A stretch of 64,000 bases of DNA from positions 12,590,747 through 12,654,746 of the forward strand of contig NC_034009.1 of the NCBI RefSeq assembly GCF_000346465.2. The letters run 5' to 3'. This document shows, piece by piece, positions 9,748 through 24,100 of the stretch. The translations under genes and the position numbers were made by a program. How positions within the stretch are numbered: position 1 is the first letter of the stretch; each line of letters starts with the position of its first letter. Source of the DNA: Prunus persica (taxonomy: Eukaryota; Streptophyta; Magnoliopsida; Rosales; Rosaceae). The notes under the pieces were generated by a model. That model ran no database searches. It had not been told where the DNA came from and saw only the letters and a list, made by a program, of their open reading frames with translations.

Positions 9748-10965
9748 GAGCATCTCCACTCCAAAAGGCTAAGGTAAAGGCAAGGGTAAGACAAGGGCTA
9801 CTACTATTCACTTGAATAGTGGCAGCCTTGTTTTTTTGGTTCCACCCCAAAAGGCTAGGGCAAGGGCAAATACTATTCATTTTACTTTATTTTCTATTTT
9901 TTTTTATACTTAAACCATTAATTTTGATAAGCTTTTTTGATAATATTTTCGGTTGTCACGTGTCACTATTTATTATAAAATTCTCACTTAAAATTTAAGA
10001 TAACATTTTTCAGATAAAATTTTCGGTTGCCACGTGTCCATATTTATTATAAAATTCACATCTCACTCATCATACAATTGAAATATTCTCGGTCCTCATA
10101 GTCCGACACAATGGAATACAAGGACAACTCCATCATTGGCGGAAGTGGTTCCACCGGATCACGACATGGGGGAGTATTTTCCTTCGGAGGACGTAATAGT
10201 GCCATTATTTCCGACATGAAACGCACCGCTGGAACCGACTGCGGGCATTGTTCACTTGAGGAGCCATGTCTAATGGTTTTCCTCTTTTTTGTTTTCCCTT
10301 GAATAATCTATTTTTTTTTATAAAGGAAATTGGAAATGCAAGAAATATATATATATAATTACATTAAATTGAATAAAACGGCAATTTTTTTTATTTACCT
10401 CGTCGCCAAGATTTTGACCTCTTCGAATGTTTGTCCACGACCTTCCAGCTTCGATGGAAGAGGTCATTTGTATTTTTGCACAAATGAAATTTTGTAGTAT
10501 AAAATTTGGTGTGGAAAGTGAAAAATATTGGAATGAGATGAATTTGTATGAAGATTTGGTGTGAAAAGTGAATAATATTGGTAGGTATTTATAGAAAAAA
10601 TTTCCATAATTTTTTTCAATTTTTTTAAGCTAAAAATTGGACAGCCATTGGATTGGGCAAGATTTTTTTATCGGAGGCTCCAGGAGAAGCCACGTGGCTT
10701 ATAACCGTTGGGCTATGTGGGCTGGTGAGTCAGCGTTGACGTCAATGGCTGATTTTCAAATTTTTTTACTGTTAGCGCATGTATTCCATGCGCCAACAGC
10801 AAAAAAAATTTGAAAATCAAACGCTGACATCAGCAGCCCGATGGCAATAGCCTAGGCAAGATCTGCCCTTGGGCTTGCCCGGGCTGGATTGGTAGCTCTG
10901 GAGGGTGGATTGGGCTCTCGGGGGGCCTGTTGCCCTGGCAGGGCTCCTGTGCTAGAGGTGGCCTA
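9748..10965. mobile_element. PIF/Harbinger-like non-autonomous element B, right end eroded
   Basis: Begins GAGCATCTCCACTCC directly after the TAA that ends element A and follows A through most of its length, including the small ORF and a central GC-rich hairpin. The right end is not clear: no GATGCTC terminus is found, and similarity fades near 10,860-10,965 (approximate end). A and B share one TAA, so either B inserted into A's target duplication or the pair arose by tandem duplication. Confidence 0.65.
10111..10302 (+). CDS. Small ORF, second copy
   Basis: 63 codons, near-identical to the ORF at 8863-9054 (differences include Gly-Ser, Arg-His, Glu-Asp and Thr-Ala). Function unknown. It is the best-preserved stretch between the two elements. 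Confidence 0.4.
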   Translation: MEYKDNSIIGGSGSTGSRHGGVFSFGGRNSAIISDMKRTAGTDCGHCSLEEPCLMVFLFFVFP

Positions 10966-11390
10966 ACGCGATTTGGCAAAAATGACAGGAAGGAATGCCG
11001 CCCACTTCCGAAGGACCATAATGTCCTCAACAAACAAAGCATGTGCCCCTCACATGCTTGTTTAGATGAAAATATGGATGAAATTCTCAAAAAACTAACC
11101 GCAACTGCTATATTGGCTATTTTAAATGAGTTCAAAGAATAAATTGGTAGATTAAATAATCAAAGGGGGTAAGTTCGAAAAGGTTAATAGTTCAAGGGGT
11201 AAAATGGATAAAAATTCTTATCTTAATGAATCAGGTGAAGCGAAATGCAAAAAAAATGCACCACCCATTATTCGGATATCTCGACAGATTCTTGCCTAGT
11301 CCAAAGAGAGAAAATATCCAATTTCATCTCTATCAAATTTTAATTTTAGAATTTAGAAGAGTGGATATAATTACGATACAGTGGGTTATT
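10966..11390. other. No gene seen
   Basis: Intergenic sequence between the Harbinger-like pair and a LINE tail. The open frames at 10930-11142 and 11226-11597 have no recognisable content. Confidence 0.35.
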
Positions 11391-12330
11391 GGAGGTCTTT
11401 TTTTTTTTGTGGTCGAAGTTCCAATTCATTGCAATCCCTCAAAAGGGCAGAGAACAATACAAATAAAGACGAGCAAAAACATCTGCCAAAAAATCAATAG
11501 GAAACAAATAGGAACAAATCTAGCTAAAACTATTACAGTATATCATGAAGATCATGTTACCGAGCAAAAAAACCTAAAATGGCAAAAGCCAACATAAAGG
11601 CATATAGCCCACAAAGAGGCATTATGGCCACATTCGGCATAAAGCCCACATTCAGCATGAAGCCCACATTAACCATAAAATACATAAAATCAAGCACATG
11701 AAAGTTAGCTGTCATTACCAAAGAGAAATTCCAATCCGCCACTAGCAAAGAGAAACTCCAAAATTGTAGATGGACAAACCACCAATCACCAACATGAAGA
11801 ACCAAACACCCATAGGTCAGAAAACCAAGCCAAATATCCCTCAAATATAGCCTACTCGAGATTCACCAAACATAACCAAAATTAACCCAATCAATACATC
11901 CAAAAGACAACAGCTAGCAAAGAAAGAATGAGAAAACTCATTCCAGAAACAGGAGAAAAGAACCAAGAACCTGGAAGGAGGTGGTGCAAGCACCCGAGCT
12001 AGAGCTCTACACACCTTCCAATAAAAAATGCCAAAACGCGTTTGAAATTTGCAGCTACAAACCAAGGATGAGGCCAGATCAAAGGAGAGGTGAATGAATC
12101 TGGATGAGCCATGGATTTTGAGTCGGTATGGAGCAAGACTCACAGGGTAAAGATGGTGGTGATGTGGGAAATCATGCCCATGGTCTTCATCCGACCAGAT
12201 TGTAAAATAGGGGGAGAAGGAGAAAAGTGTGATTCAAGAGGAAGGAGGAATATGAGGGGAGGGGAGGAGGGGCAGATCACCTCCTCCCCCCACCCACCTA
12301 AAGATATGGCACTGAAGGGGCGGGGAGTTT
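11391..12330 (-). mobile_element. LINE 3' end with poly(A) tail (5' truncated)
   Basis: On the minus strand the sequence ends in a plant LINE-like 3' UTR (GAGGGATTGCAATGAATTGG, then a run of about 11 A, seen as T at 11397-11408). Short 21-bp direct repeats ('aaagcccacattcagcatga' style) occur at 11630-11670. The open frames at 11557-11844 and 12143-11841 (minus) are hydrophobic and unrecognised. The left boundary (tail) is supported by sequence; the right boundary is a guess. Confidence 0.5.
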
Positions 12331-12334
12331 AATT

Positions 12335-12585
12335 TTTGGGAGATTCACTATTATACCCAATATAGGAGCCCAAATTATAAACGAAACCCTATATGAAATG
12401 GACTTTAGAAACACACCCAAAACATATTTACAACAAAACAAAAAGGCTTTTAACTTCTTTTAAATTACAAAACTACCATTAATTTTTTAAAACAAACCCA
12501 ACTCCAAAACCTCATAAAAAAATTCCAAAACACTCAATAGGGCATCATAGTAATTTAAATTAAATTCAATAGGGCAAGCCATTAG
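12335..12585 (-). repeat. Dispersed repeat R1, copy 1
   Basis: A stretch running from 'ggagattcactattatac' through an A-rich body to 'tcaatagggcaagcc'. It occurs in reverse complement at about 27895-28135 inside an intron of NOV copy 1. Ends are approximate; a MITE or a relic of a larger element is likely. Confidence 0.6.
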
Positions 12586-13430
12586 CGTCCTTTAGGAATT
12601 GTACCTACCCATTCGCCAATTATGAGTTGGACGCTTTAACCAGCCAGCCACAGATGCTTGAGTTAGTGGGGATCAAAGCCAGCCGCAGATGCTTGCGTCA
12701 GCGGGGATCCTCGTAGATGGTGAATAGCCAAATTCCAATTGAAATGAAATCTTTAGGATAAATTATATTATATATAGTATAAAAAATTTAGGCAGACTAC
12801 TGAATATAATCCACTCAACGTTGTACTAGCATTAGATGCCATATTCATTCCCTTTTAATTTACTGTTTTCTATCTAATAGCCGAAAATAAATTATCTCAA
12901 AGCCGGAAGGATATATAAACATTATTGAGATTCTGAACTTTATTATGCTTTATAATGGCAGGTTACATGTGCACTATCTTTGTCTGCAACGACTTGTCTT
13001 GTGCTACGGCTGACGCCTATGGAAAGAAACGGAGAGGTGGTTCTTTTTCAAACTACGTATATACATATACCACTCATAATTTATCTATTATACATATATG
13101 GTGACTCGATTCTTCGACGAACCACAAAGAAACCTGCAGAGGGTCTGTACATTGAGGATCTCCTTATCATAGTTATGTTAAATTCCAGCAAATCAACCCG
13201 ACTGGCCTATCGATAGGGTTAAAAGCAGCAACTCAACCTGCAGTCCCATCAAAGCATAGCTGCAATTTGGCTACAGTGTTTTTATTGGCTCAATTACACC
13301 AAAGCAGATATCACTATGTTCTTAAGTTCTTGTATCTTGGCATGCTAGTCAAACCTGGACCTGGTAAACTTTGGATGCAGATGAAAGCCAACTGAAGTCT
13401 CAGACCGATGACCAGCCTATCAAGTACCTT
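12586..13430. other. Downstream flank and probable 3' UTR of NOV copy 1
   Basis: No gene. An imperfect direct repeat ('ccagccacagatgcttg' then 'ccagccgcagatgcttg') is at about 12645-12700. The part next to 13431 is presumably 3' UTR of the minus-strand gene. Confidence 0.4.
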
Positions 13431-16400
13431 TCAGGACAAAAGGAATAATTCGTTCTGTTGCTTAGGCATCATAAGATGCAACTTCAGCTTCCCCAGCATG
13501 CACAATTGTACAGGATTCTTGTATACTGAGACCTTTGCAGCATTATTACCCAATAAAATGACATGCAAAATGCTGAAGGCTTCACCTTTATCTACTGCAA
13601 ATTGCCACTCTCTCATTGATATGTGGAACCAGTCCTTTCTAGGAGACTGGGTTGCTTTAACTTCAATGAACTCTGTACTGTCTTCCTTCTCCCCTACAAC
13701 TATGTCATAGGGAAGCCCAGTTTCATTGCATTCATTAACCCACTTCACAACTGACTTTCCAGCTTTTGAAATCAAGTATTTGAAAGCAACAAGCTCACCC
13801 AGTCTCCCGGTTAGCATTGCATCTCTTCCACTGGATGTACCATATCTAGGCTGGTCTCTCTTGCTAAAATTAGGAAATGAACCCAAATCAGGAGAGTCAG
13901 AAACAAAACCTACATTAATAGGATCAAATTCAGTATGCATTCCATTTCCAGTCTCATTGCAAGCATAACCAGAATGTTCTTGCAGATCATCGGAGCCTGG
14001 CAAAACTAAAGCTGCAGATGTCATTGCTGAATCATCTTCAATGGTCCAATTAATGTCAACTGAAACAGAATGTGCAACTGGTGCCTGTGTCTTGGAAAGA
14101 TTTGCATCAGTACAACCAAAACCTGGTGCAGTTTTCCAATCAATAGGTGGCCAGTTAATTACTTTCCTTTTGGATTCCCAACTGTTTTTCTCATTTACTT
14201 CTGTAAAAGTAAAACTTTTTGGGAGTGACTTATAATTGTCTGTCAATGAAGTCACAGATGACAGGGACCAAATAGATTCTTCACCAGAAAGCTTCGGTAC
14301 CTTTTGGCTGTTTAAGATAAAAAATTCTGTCTGCTCCTGAGTTGAACCTGATTCAGCCATTATTGTGATCATATGAAGGAAATTTGCCAAGTGTAATTCT
14401 GGATTTCCGTCAAAAAACAAACGAGAAAGCTCCACAAATAACGCGTGTGAATCCGGTTCTTGGGTTGTATACAAATTGCTACCCTGTATTAATAGGACGA
14501 AAATATATAAGGTTAGGAAAGAGAGAGGTTTCTATGTCCACATCATGCAAGTATCATAATGGCTTGGTGAAAAATCTTCCGATGTTCCAAAACAATATTA
14601 AACAACATTTTATTAGAAAGAGAATTTGATTAAAAAGGAGATTAGTCTGTATTCTTGGAAGACAGTTTTTATTTACTATTTGTTTTCTGGCCAGAGAAGT
14701 AAGACATGTTTGTAACCAAACATGATACGATTTCAAATGCTCATTTGTTAACATTGTAAATATCAGTGTTTTGAAAGGTGAGACTTAGGCGTGCCTTGAG
14801 GAACGAGTTGAGGTGAGGTGGTCAAGAATCTCCTGACCCATGGCTCCGTTGAGCAGTTTCCCAGAAATGAGAACACTGCAGCTAAAGCTTGAGCCCTGAT
14901 TGTGACCAAATTATTATTAGTACCTTAAGACAACTAGCGCCGTTTCAACTTTCACCCAACAGCCCAAATTGTTTGTCTTTCAAGAAAAACCATGTATACA
15001 ACCACTTGGGAAGGTTTTTATTTTTTATTTTTTATTTTTATTTTTTTTTCAAAAATAAATAAATAAAAAAGAACTCCATAACCGCTTCTGCTCTCCTCCA
15101 CGAATAGAATCCAGAACAAAATTAACAAACACCAAAATGTCTCCTCTTTTTCTCTGTTCGTTACACCTCCCAATTCTCTCTTTGACACCACCTTCAACAT
15201 CTCCTTCTCCAACTCAAGGTCATCTCTTCTTCTCTATTCTCCATGTCTCCCTGCCTCTGTTAAGTGTTCTTTGTTATAAGTTAGAGCTCCCAACCTCTGT
15301 TCTTGATACTTGATAGCAATAACTTGGAAATTTTATGTTGATGCTAAATGATTGTTAATGTTTCTTAAGCTCCCAGCCTTCATATTAAATGATTCATTCC
15401 AGTGGTTAGTTTTAACTATATAATTGTTAATGTTTAAATTAGTAAAATTTCAATTTTAATTAGCTCAGGTCCAAAGGGCACACACCTGAACACTTACGCT
15501 TACAGCTCACCTTGTGAAACACAAGAGGCCTCGCCTTTGAAAACATTGGTAAATATAGTAATCCCAACCAACTTGTAAGTCAGTTTGCATTTTGGTATAA
15601 GCATATAAGCATTAGGAAATACACACACACTCAATGAAAGATAAAAGAGAATACCTGCAGAAGACAGCTACATCTTAGCCTCTTATTGGATTTCCTGCCG
15701 GAACTCTTTATAACATTCTGATAAAACAGCTTTTCAACAACAACTACTTGCAAACGATTTAAGATATCAAATCCAGACTGCTTGAGTTGTGCATATTTAT
15801 CAGGGTGTACACTTTGTAAGTAGCGCTGTACATATGGAAGAGCCCAATCCATCAATGCAGCTTTTGTGCTACAATCTGCCAGACCATAAAATATTGCCTC
15901 ACGAGTTACAGCCTGCATATAAATGCACAAAGTGGAAAGATGAGAATTACATTTCTTCTCAGTTGTACAGTTTTATAATTATTTATTTTCCACATTCATT
16001 TTATTGATTAACAATATATGGCATCCTAAATCTTGTAACACCCGATCTTTACAATGCAGAATCTCATAGTGACAATGCATGGGAAAATGTAAAGAATACC
16101 TCTGAAAGTGCAGGAATCCCTAAAGCTTTCAGGAGAATGGAAACTTTTTTAAATAGCATCTCTACATCAGCATTACTTAGTTCACCAAAGTATAGAAAAT
16201 CAACGCCATCCAAATGCATAAACTGCTTTCTTAACTCAATATCATCACACCAGAACACATGACCAAAGGAAGGATGTAGAGAAACCCACTTATCTTGAAC
16301 AGTAGGAAGCACCGTACATTCAATATTTGTAAGAGAATCTTTCAAGTAAACAATATCCTCAGCACTCAATCCTGACTTCAGTCCATCAGTCCATTTCAGG

Positions 16401-19400
16401 AATACTCGAAAAACCTGCGACAAGGAAGAAACAATTAGATCACTGTGCAGCTTGTGCTACTTATAATATATCTCTAAACTTAATTACTTACGGCATTAGC
16501 TGCTTGTGAAGGCAAAGCAATATTTGATAAATCTAGCAGAACCCGAAGGTAGCTACGGAGAGCTGGGATCTCATGTACTCCACACCCACCAACAAAGAAG
16601 TCGTGAAGGCCTGGGTAGAAATTACTCAGCATCTTATTTAAGGGAATATGATTAATACCTGTTGAGCTGTACTGAGGACGGATCCCCTTGATATGGTTAA
16701 CGAAGGAAGTGGAATCATCCCAATATACTTCTTCAGGGGACAAAAATATACCAGACACCACATCCTCATGACTGAAGCTGGATTCATATGGAACAAATAT
16801 GAAAGGTCCAGGATGGAACTCATCGGTAATTCTCTGATTCGAAGGAGCCATTTCATTCCAGATTAATGAGTAAATTTTGAACATTTGTGCTAGGCTGGGA
16901 CAGAAGATAAGTGTGATTTAAAATATGCAGAACCATGCAAAATTAAACAAATAAAATAGGAATGGATCCGCACAAACATGAGAATTTCATATGATCAGGA
17001 GCAGATATTGAAACAGTATCAAATAGCATAAAATTTCACAAGTCTACATTCAACATAGAGGTTCGCAAGACTACACTTGAAACAGAATGTGCACTAATTC
17101 TGATTTTATTTATTAAGCAAAAGACACCTTATCCCTTCTGACAAAGCTTTTAGAAACTAAATTGAGAGAATACGATGACTTGGTAGAGAAAAGCAGAAGG
17201 CAAGAAGATAGATAATACACCCCAACATGAACCCCAACAAAGTTTTCATCTATTATAAGGATAAATTGATCTACCATTCAACTTCACTCACTAAAACTGC
17301 TTTCTGTTTCGAAATGCTAAAGTTAAAGCAAAGTTGAGATAAGTTTCCCAAACGACCAAAGGCACGCTTAAGGACAGCCAGCTAGATGCTATTAAGTAAA
17401 TATGCCAAAATAAAACATAACAAAGGGGATCTTAGACACTCATAAAACAAGTCTCTTTGAAATTGAATACATCCTTTGTCAAGATGGCAAAACTTCATCA
17501 AGAGACCACACACATCATCTGCTTTATTAGCCACCTGCATGGCGTCGAATTGCACTTTAACATTAACCCAGTGACATGTGGCTGACATCAGTGACCTCTG
17601 CTTAGTAAGTCTATGAAAACATAATGCATGTCTACGCAGAGCTGCAAAAACTTTAACTATTCTGTAATAAAATAAAATACATTGATATGAAAGAGAATTT
17701 CTGTCTATGAGCAACCAAATGATACTATAGAACAACTGCTTTTGGTTTAAACACTTCATATTTATTTTGATCCAATTGTATTGATGATATTGGTGAATCC
17801 CATAAAGATAGAGACATCCAGTATAAAAAACCAATTGATCTCGCTTCCAGAAAAATGAGGAAGAAAAAAGAAAAGAAATACCTTGCTCTGAATGGGTTCT
17901 CACATCTCCATAGTTTCAAAATCTCAAAAACATCACCAAGAGAAACTCTCGTCTTAAACCCAATATCACTTGCGAACTTTCCACTTCTCACCTGTTTCAA
18001 AAGGAAAAATGTAGATATGCCAAAAACAATATTTGAGATTTTCATATAGCTGAAACTATGATGCATAATGGTCAGATGAATAATGGAAAACTGAAACATA
18101 AATTATCATCACATCATAACAACACACAATCAAACAGTAATATCTAGATCTGAGCATGGTTCAGGCCGGCTCGGTTTTGGGCCCAATGAACAGAGCCACG
18201 TGTAATATGACATGTAAAAAAAATTTAACTGGCAGTCCAGTTCGATTTTCTGCCAGTTCTGGAGTAATCAAACAGGCCTGAAACCGGTTCAGCCGGTTTT
18301 CTTGCCGATTTCCTTTATTTTTTAAGCTTAAAAACCAAACCAAACCGCCAGAACCAGTCCAGTTTGGTTGGTTTGATCGGTTTTTCTTTATATTTGTTCG
18401 GTCGGTTGTATTGCTGCAGCATGTTACCCTAAACCCTAAACCCTTGTCGAGGACAAGTACATGACCTAATGTTGAGGATATTAAGTCCTACATCAGGCAT
18501 TCTAATTTCAAAGCATTGCATCACAGCATATAAAATCCCGGGTTCTCCACTCATTACCAATTACTTTCAGGTTGGGGCTTAAATTCAGACATTTCCATAT
18601 GCACTATATTAAATACCCTATGTATAATTTTTTTTTTTAATCATGAAAGAAGATAATTTTGAGCATTCCATCTCCAACTAACCTTTGGAACAGAACATGG
18701 AGCAGATGTACCCAGAATCGAGCGCACTGGATCACAGTTGTGATATAAATCCTTGGGGTAGTGAAGTTCATCATCCATTGTTGATACCACCCATTGCGCA
18801 TCACAGATGCAGCTTATAAATGAAGATCTGAAGGGCTGTCTATCTGCTACAGATTTAGAAGTGCAGTAACCGGTCGTTTTATCGCTATAGCAATTATCCC
18901 ATAATGTATCAAGAACCTCTAGGAGATATTCACAACCTTTTTTGTTGTTCTCTCTGGACAATAGGGATAATAGTTGGACTAATTCAGGTGACTCCCAATC
19001 TGTGGCATTCAGTCCAAGGGAAATGCTGTCCTTGTCCCAAATCAACTTCTTCAAAAAAGAATCAGATAAACTATTAATTCCTTTCTCAACTTGAACTACT
19101 TTCACAAAATCCGTTATGCCAATTTTCTGGAAAAACTCCCTCCACTTCATCAGTCCATTTGGGAGTGATCTAGTGGTGGGATGCTTCAAATAGGAGATGT
19201 CAACCTCATGCCAAACCATATCCACCCCATTAATTAAATTATTTATGTCCACAGGATTTCCAAATGCTGCACTGAAATGAACTGATGCTTCAGCAGGTCG
19301 TTTAAAGCCATTATTTGTTAGTATATAAGCTTTATTTCGTAGTTCTGAGATTATGTATTCCTTTTCAACTTGACAAGTATAGCAGCTCGACTGCAGGTGA

Positions 19401-21041
19401 ACCATTACAAAACAAATATAATCAGTCATCAAATTCTTATCCCTATCTGTAATCCTGCCATCAGATATAGCCGGCAAGATATGCACCTTGATAATTTCAT
19501 GTGCGGACAACTGTTGGACACCAATTCTACGAAGCATACTTGTGACTTTTTCAACTGTCGTCACATTCATGTATGACACGTCAGCACATGATGCAAAAAG
19601 GAAGCTAGGACTTACAATCTGAAGGTTAGCATACAAATCTGGAAAAGACTCAAGTCCATGCTGACCCTCAAACCCAGTCTTTAAGGCATCAAAATGTAAC
19701 CAAATTGGGCCTTTATCCACTGCAACATATGTACCGTCTGAAAGAGGAATAAATGGAATTTTTCGAAGGTTTTCTATGAATTCCATTTCTACTCCTGAGT
19801 CAAATGAAGCTTCCACAGAAGAATTGAATGACATTGCATAAAGTGAACTTAGCCAAGAGGCAAGCCAACTCAGTCCCATTGATTTGAGGCCATTTTGTGT
19901 ATGACATAAAGAGTCCACAATTTGAAGCAAAACTTTGGGTCCATAGTCCACAATACCTAGAACTCTTGCAAGTGGATCCGGCACAACTATATTTTTATGT
20001 AAGAACCCAAGTCCAAGATGCTCTTGCAGTAAGTCATCAGGGAGAACCAAACGAGCCTGTTTATTCCAACCTCTTAGGACCCTGCACGGAGGAACCCATT
20101 CATTATTTCCTCCTTCCAGGAGTAAGCAATTCGACACACGTAATTTTGAAATAATCAATCGCGGAAGAGAAGAAAAGAAACCATGCACATCCCCGACAAG
20201 CGGAACAAAGGACATATAAGCTGTCACAGCTCTCCCGGGATTCTCTTTAAAGCACGGAAGAGCACAAAAAGATCTCTCTGCGTTAACAAACAAACCAGGA
20301 AATTCGGACAATAGCCATTGGTTCCAGGGACTATCTCCATCGACTTCTTCTCTAGACGATGGAAGAACAAAATCACCCTGAAGAATAAACTTCAGCCCAT
20401 ATGTTCTAAGAGGAAGAAATGCAAAAACAGGCTGTGGGGCAATATCAGGACAATAATCGCCATTATCTGATTCCTTCAATGTAAATGCTATTGATATTTC
20501 TGTTGTTTGTACATCACCACGAATAAAATCTGCTTGCAATTTCTGAGATACTACAAACCATGTCATTTTCTCTTTCCCATGTGAAATCTTAATGATACCA
20601 TCTCCCACAATATCCTTTCTCATGACCGTAAGTGTATCATCAAGCAAGTTTCTAAACTTAATACACTGGAGGCGGTGGAGAAAGAGTAGTAAAGAAGGAT
20701 GAAGATCTGAAAACATATTAATTACACTTTTCATGACAGTTCTATCTGATAAAATAGATCTGAAAGGAAGAACAATGCAAGTGTTCCAGCAGTTCCAATC
20801 CGCTTTATCATTGTCACTTGATGCCAGGCTACTAAACAAGTGAATACTGCGAGGAGGTACAACTGTGGGCAAAATTAAACCAATCTGACCCTCACTTATA
20901 TCAAACTTGATATGAAACCCATTGGAATGAATTTCTGGAGCATCTGTAACCTGCAGAAAGACAATCACATATTAGTGAAACCTTATTATCAATAAAACGT
21001 ATGTTGAATGAAACTTTTCTGGGTAGGGATGGTGGAACGAC

Positions 21042-21140
<99 letters not shown>

Positions 21141-24100
21141 ACGATAACTACAGTATTTTTCACAACCTACCCGAAATACTGATTTGAAACCAATGCCCTT
21201 CTGCCCTATATATCCAGCTTTAGATCCTTTCTTGGTTGAATTTCCAACATCACAGAGTGCCCTAATGTTCTGGGCAGAAAAGCCCCGTTCATTGTTTAAA
21301 ACAACAATACCTGACTCTTGAAGAATGAATGTTAGAGTTGGTTCCACATTTGTTGGGTAAATATTATCATCAGCATTTTGCACCTGAAGCAATAAAGAAT
21401 AATTAGATGCATTTAAAACATGACAAACTTATAAGAGGATTATTTTCAACTCCAGACTCTTATTATAGCATCATATCAAGATTTGAAGAAAATTAAAATG
21501 GTAGTTTATTGTATCAACAATATATTGCTGATAAGAAAATGCTGCAGATAAAAAGATTCCAAAAGGATAAACAGATTTCAAACTCAAATAACAGTGGTCT
21601 TGCAGATATTGGTTTGTCAGTCCATTATATGTAACATCACATCAGTAATAAAGTAAAGATCGTATGTAAGGCATAAATAATATTCTACAGTAAAAACATC
21701 CAAATGTCAAAGTTCCAAGCATATGCGCCAGGTGCAAGGACAGACCATAGCCACGGCTCACCTGAGCTGCAGCCCACCCCAATCAAGAAACTGGAGATTA
21801 TCTCATGGATGATCAAAATCAAAAGACTTCTGCTAGATTACTGTTTTTTTTTTAAAAAAAAAATTTATAAAAGGAAACAGAATTTTATTGCAATTATGAC
21901 AATAAAAAAACAGCACAAGGTGGTGAAGATGGCCACAATAGAAGTCTAAACAGCGAAATAGCAGTTAGACCAAGCAAAACAAAAAACTTCTAACAAAAGA
22001 ACAAAACTTAAAACAAACTTTGACTGGAAAGCTAGCGGATGGCTGCATTCCAATCCAGCCAAATGCTCCTAAAGGACATATCTATAAAGTCTGTAGAAGT
22101 CGAAGCCTATAGCGAGGAACATGATCTAACTTTCTCCCATAGCTTCTCCGTTTCGCGACAAGTACGGTCCTAAAAAATCAATCTATTTCGTTCCAACCAA
22201 ACCATCCAGATGATTGCCAATACAATACAATCCCATAAAACCTTGGCTTTCTTCCCATTTCCTTGAAGATTATGCTTCTCAGACAAGGAGGAACAGTCCC
22301 TGTAAACAACCCAGCTAATTCCGAATTCCCTAAACAGACGCAGCCACAAATTCGAGTTCACCCAGCAATGCAAGAAGAGATGAACCACCAATTTTGAACA
22401 TCCCTTGCAAAGAATGCACCAATGAGGGGAGAAGCAGGAATTGGGTCTTCTTTGAATCACACACGTATATACGCCTTCCCATGGGCCACAATCCAAGAAA
22501 AACCCTTCTATTTGGGGAGGCTTTAAAAAATGTGTATGTGGTGTGGGGATTTGGTTATGCATGTGTATGTGTATGACTTTCTGGGTAAGAATTAAAATCT
22601 ATGTTTTCAGATGCATCGGTTGACAAGATAGTAAGACGTGATAACTGATCAGACAGAGGAGTCCACTTAATATTCAAAACAAAGTACAAAGTTCAAAGCT
22701 CAAACATTTTAGTAAGTACTCCAAGGAGTCATTAAAAATGTACCATGATATATCATAGACTACCCAGTTAAGAAGTTGTATCCATACATACCCAAGCAAA
22801 TAGACACAAAGACAGAAATATTTTTTTTAAGGGTTTTACAGGCAATCTATATCTATATATATATATATCTATATATATATATGTATACATGCAAGCATCT
22901 ACAAATGTAGTCAATTGTTAAAAAACCAAAGAAAAAGTAAATAAAATTTCACCTGGGAATTTAGGATCAGCAACGATGAAAACTGGCAAATGCATAGGAC
23001 AACAGCAAACACATAAAAGAAGAAAGACAGAGGGGACAACAACCACTGGCGGATCTAGTAAGGAGCCAGTGAAGGCACTAGGCCCCACTCAGTCTTGTTC
23101 TACACCCATGAAGGTGTCAAGTTTTCATGGTATTTTCTGTTGAATGGGGGCAAACTGTTTGATAAATTGCCTCAAAGAAGGCAAAGGCGGGGCAAAGGGG
23201 CAAAGAAATGGTTGAGACTTGAGCTGCATTAGGCCAAACTTTACAGGTTGTTGCTAGGGCAGAGTTTACAAGTTCTTGCCCCAAGGAAGGATAATTCCTA
23301 GATCCCCCAGTGACAACCACAGCATACTTTCCATACGGTTTATTTTATAGTGGAGTAGATAATTACACTAAGCACAATGAAAGAAACAAAGAACGTAGCC
23401 TCACCAGCTCAAGAAGAAAATGAGAATCCTGAGAATACAATTCCTCTGAAAGGCAATGCAGAGCTCTCCCTAAGCGGGCATGCTGCTTCTTTAGGATGCT
23501 ACTTCCAACATTTGATAGGCTTGAATCTAGACCAAATTCATCTCTCCTGATTGACTCAATTACGAGGACTGCATCTTCAAGTTCATTAAGTTCTGTAGAA
23601 TGCTTTGAGCCACTGCCAATTCTAGCTTCAGAAGCTTCTGCACCACTAATCTTTATACAGGGTTCAGTACATTCACCTTTCTGCTCATCTACCCCAACAG
23701 ATGCACCAATACTCCCTTCAGAAGCGGCAAGCGTATCAGACACATCCTGCATATACTTTGAGCCTGACCCGGTTTCATATCTAACAGCATTGAAGCATGT
23801 AGCCCCAGACATGAACAAATCAGTAGTGTCATAGGAACAAAATTCATTGTAATCATGAATCCACTCCACTATACCAAGAGATAAGCCAACTTCATGAATC
23901 ATGAGACGCTGCTCTGTCTGGTTGCACTCACTCAAAATGGCTGAAGCAGCATGTTTGAAAATAGATCGCATCCCTGAAAGCAATACATCAGCAGCAAAAC
24001 TACGAAATTCTGCAGGTAGATAGCCAAGACAATCAATGATAAATCTTGATAAAACAGGTTCACCAGTATTCATCCGGGTTACATCTCTGTTTAATTCATT

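Noticed and set aside
18424..18441. Telomere-like CCCTAAA units in NOV copy 1
   Set aside because: Only about 2.5 units; too short to be called interstitial telomeric sequence.
22846..22885. (AT)n tract in intron 6 of copy 1
   Set aside because: Ordinary intronic microsatellite; no further signal.
23040..23330. Possible SINE/MITE ('accactggcggatctag...') in intron 6 of copy 1
   Set aside because: It looks repeat-like but I found no termini, target duplication or second copy in the window.
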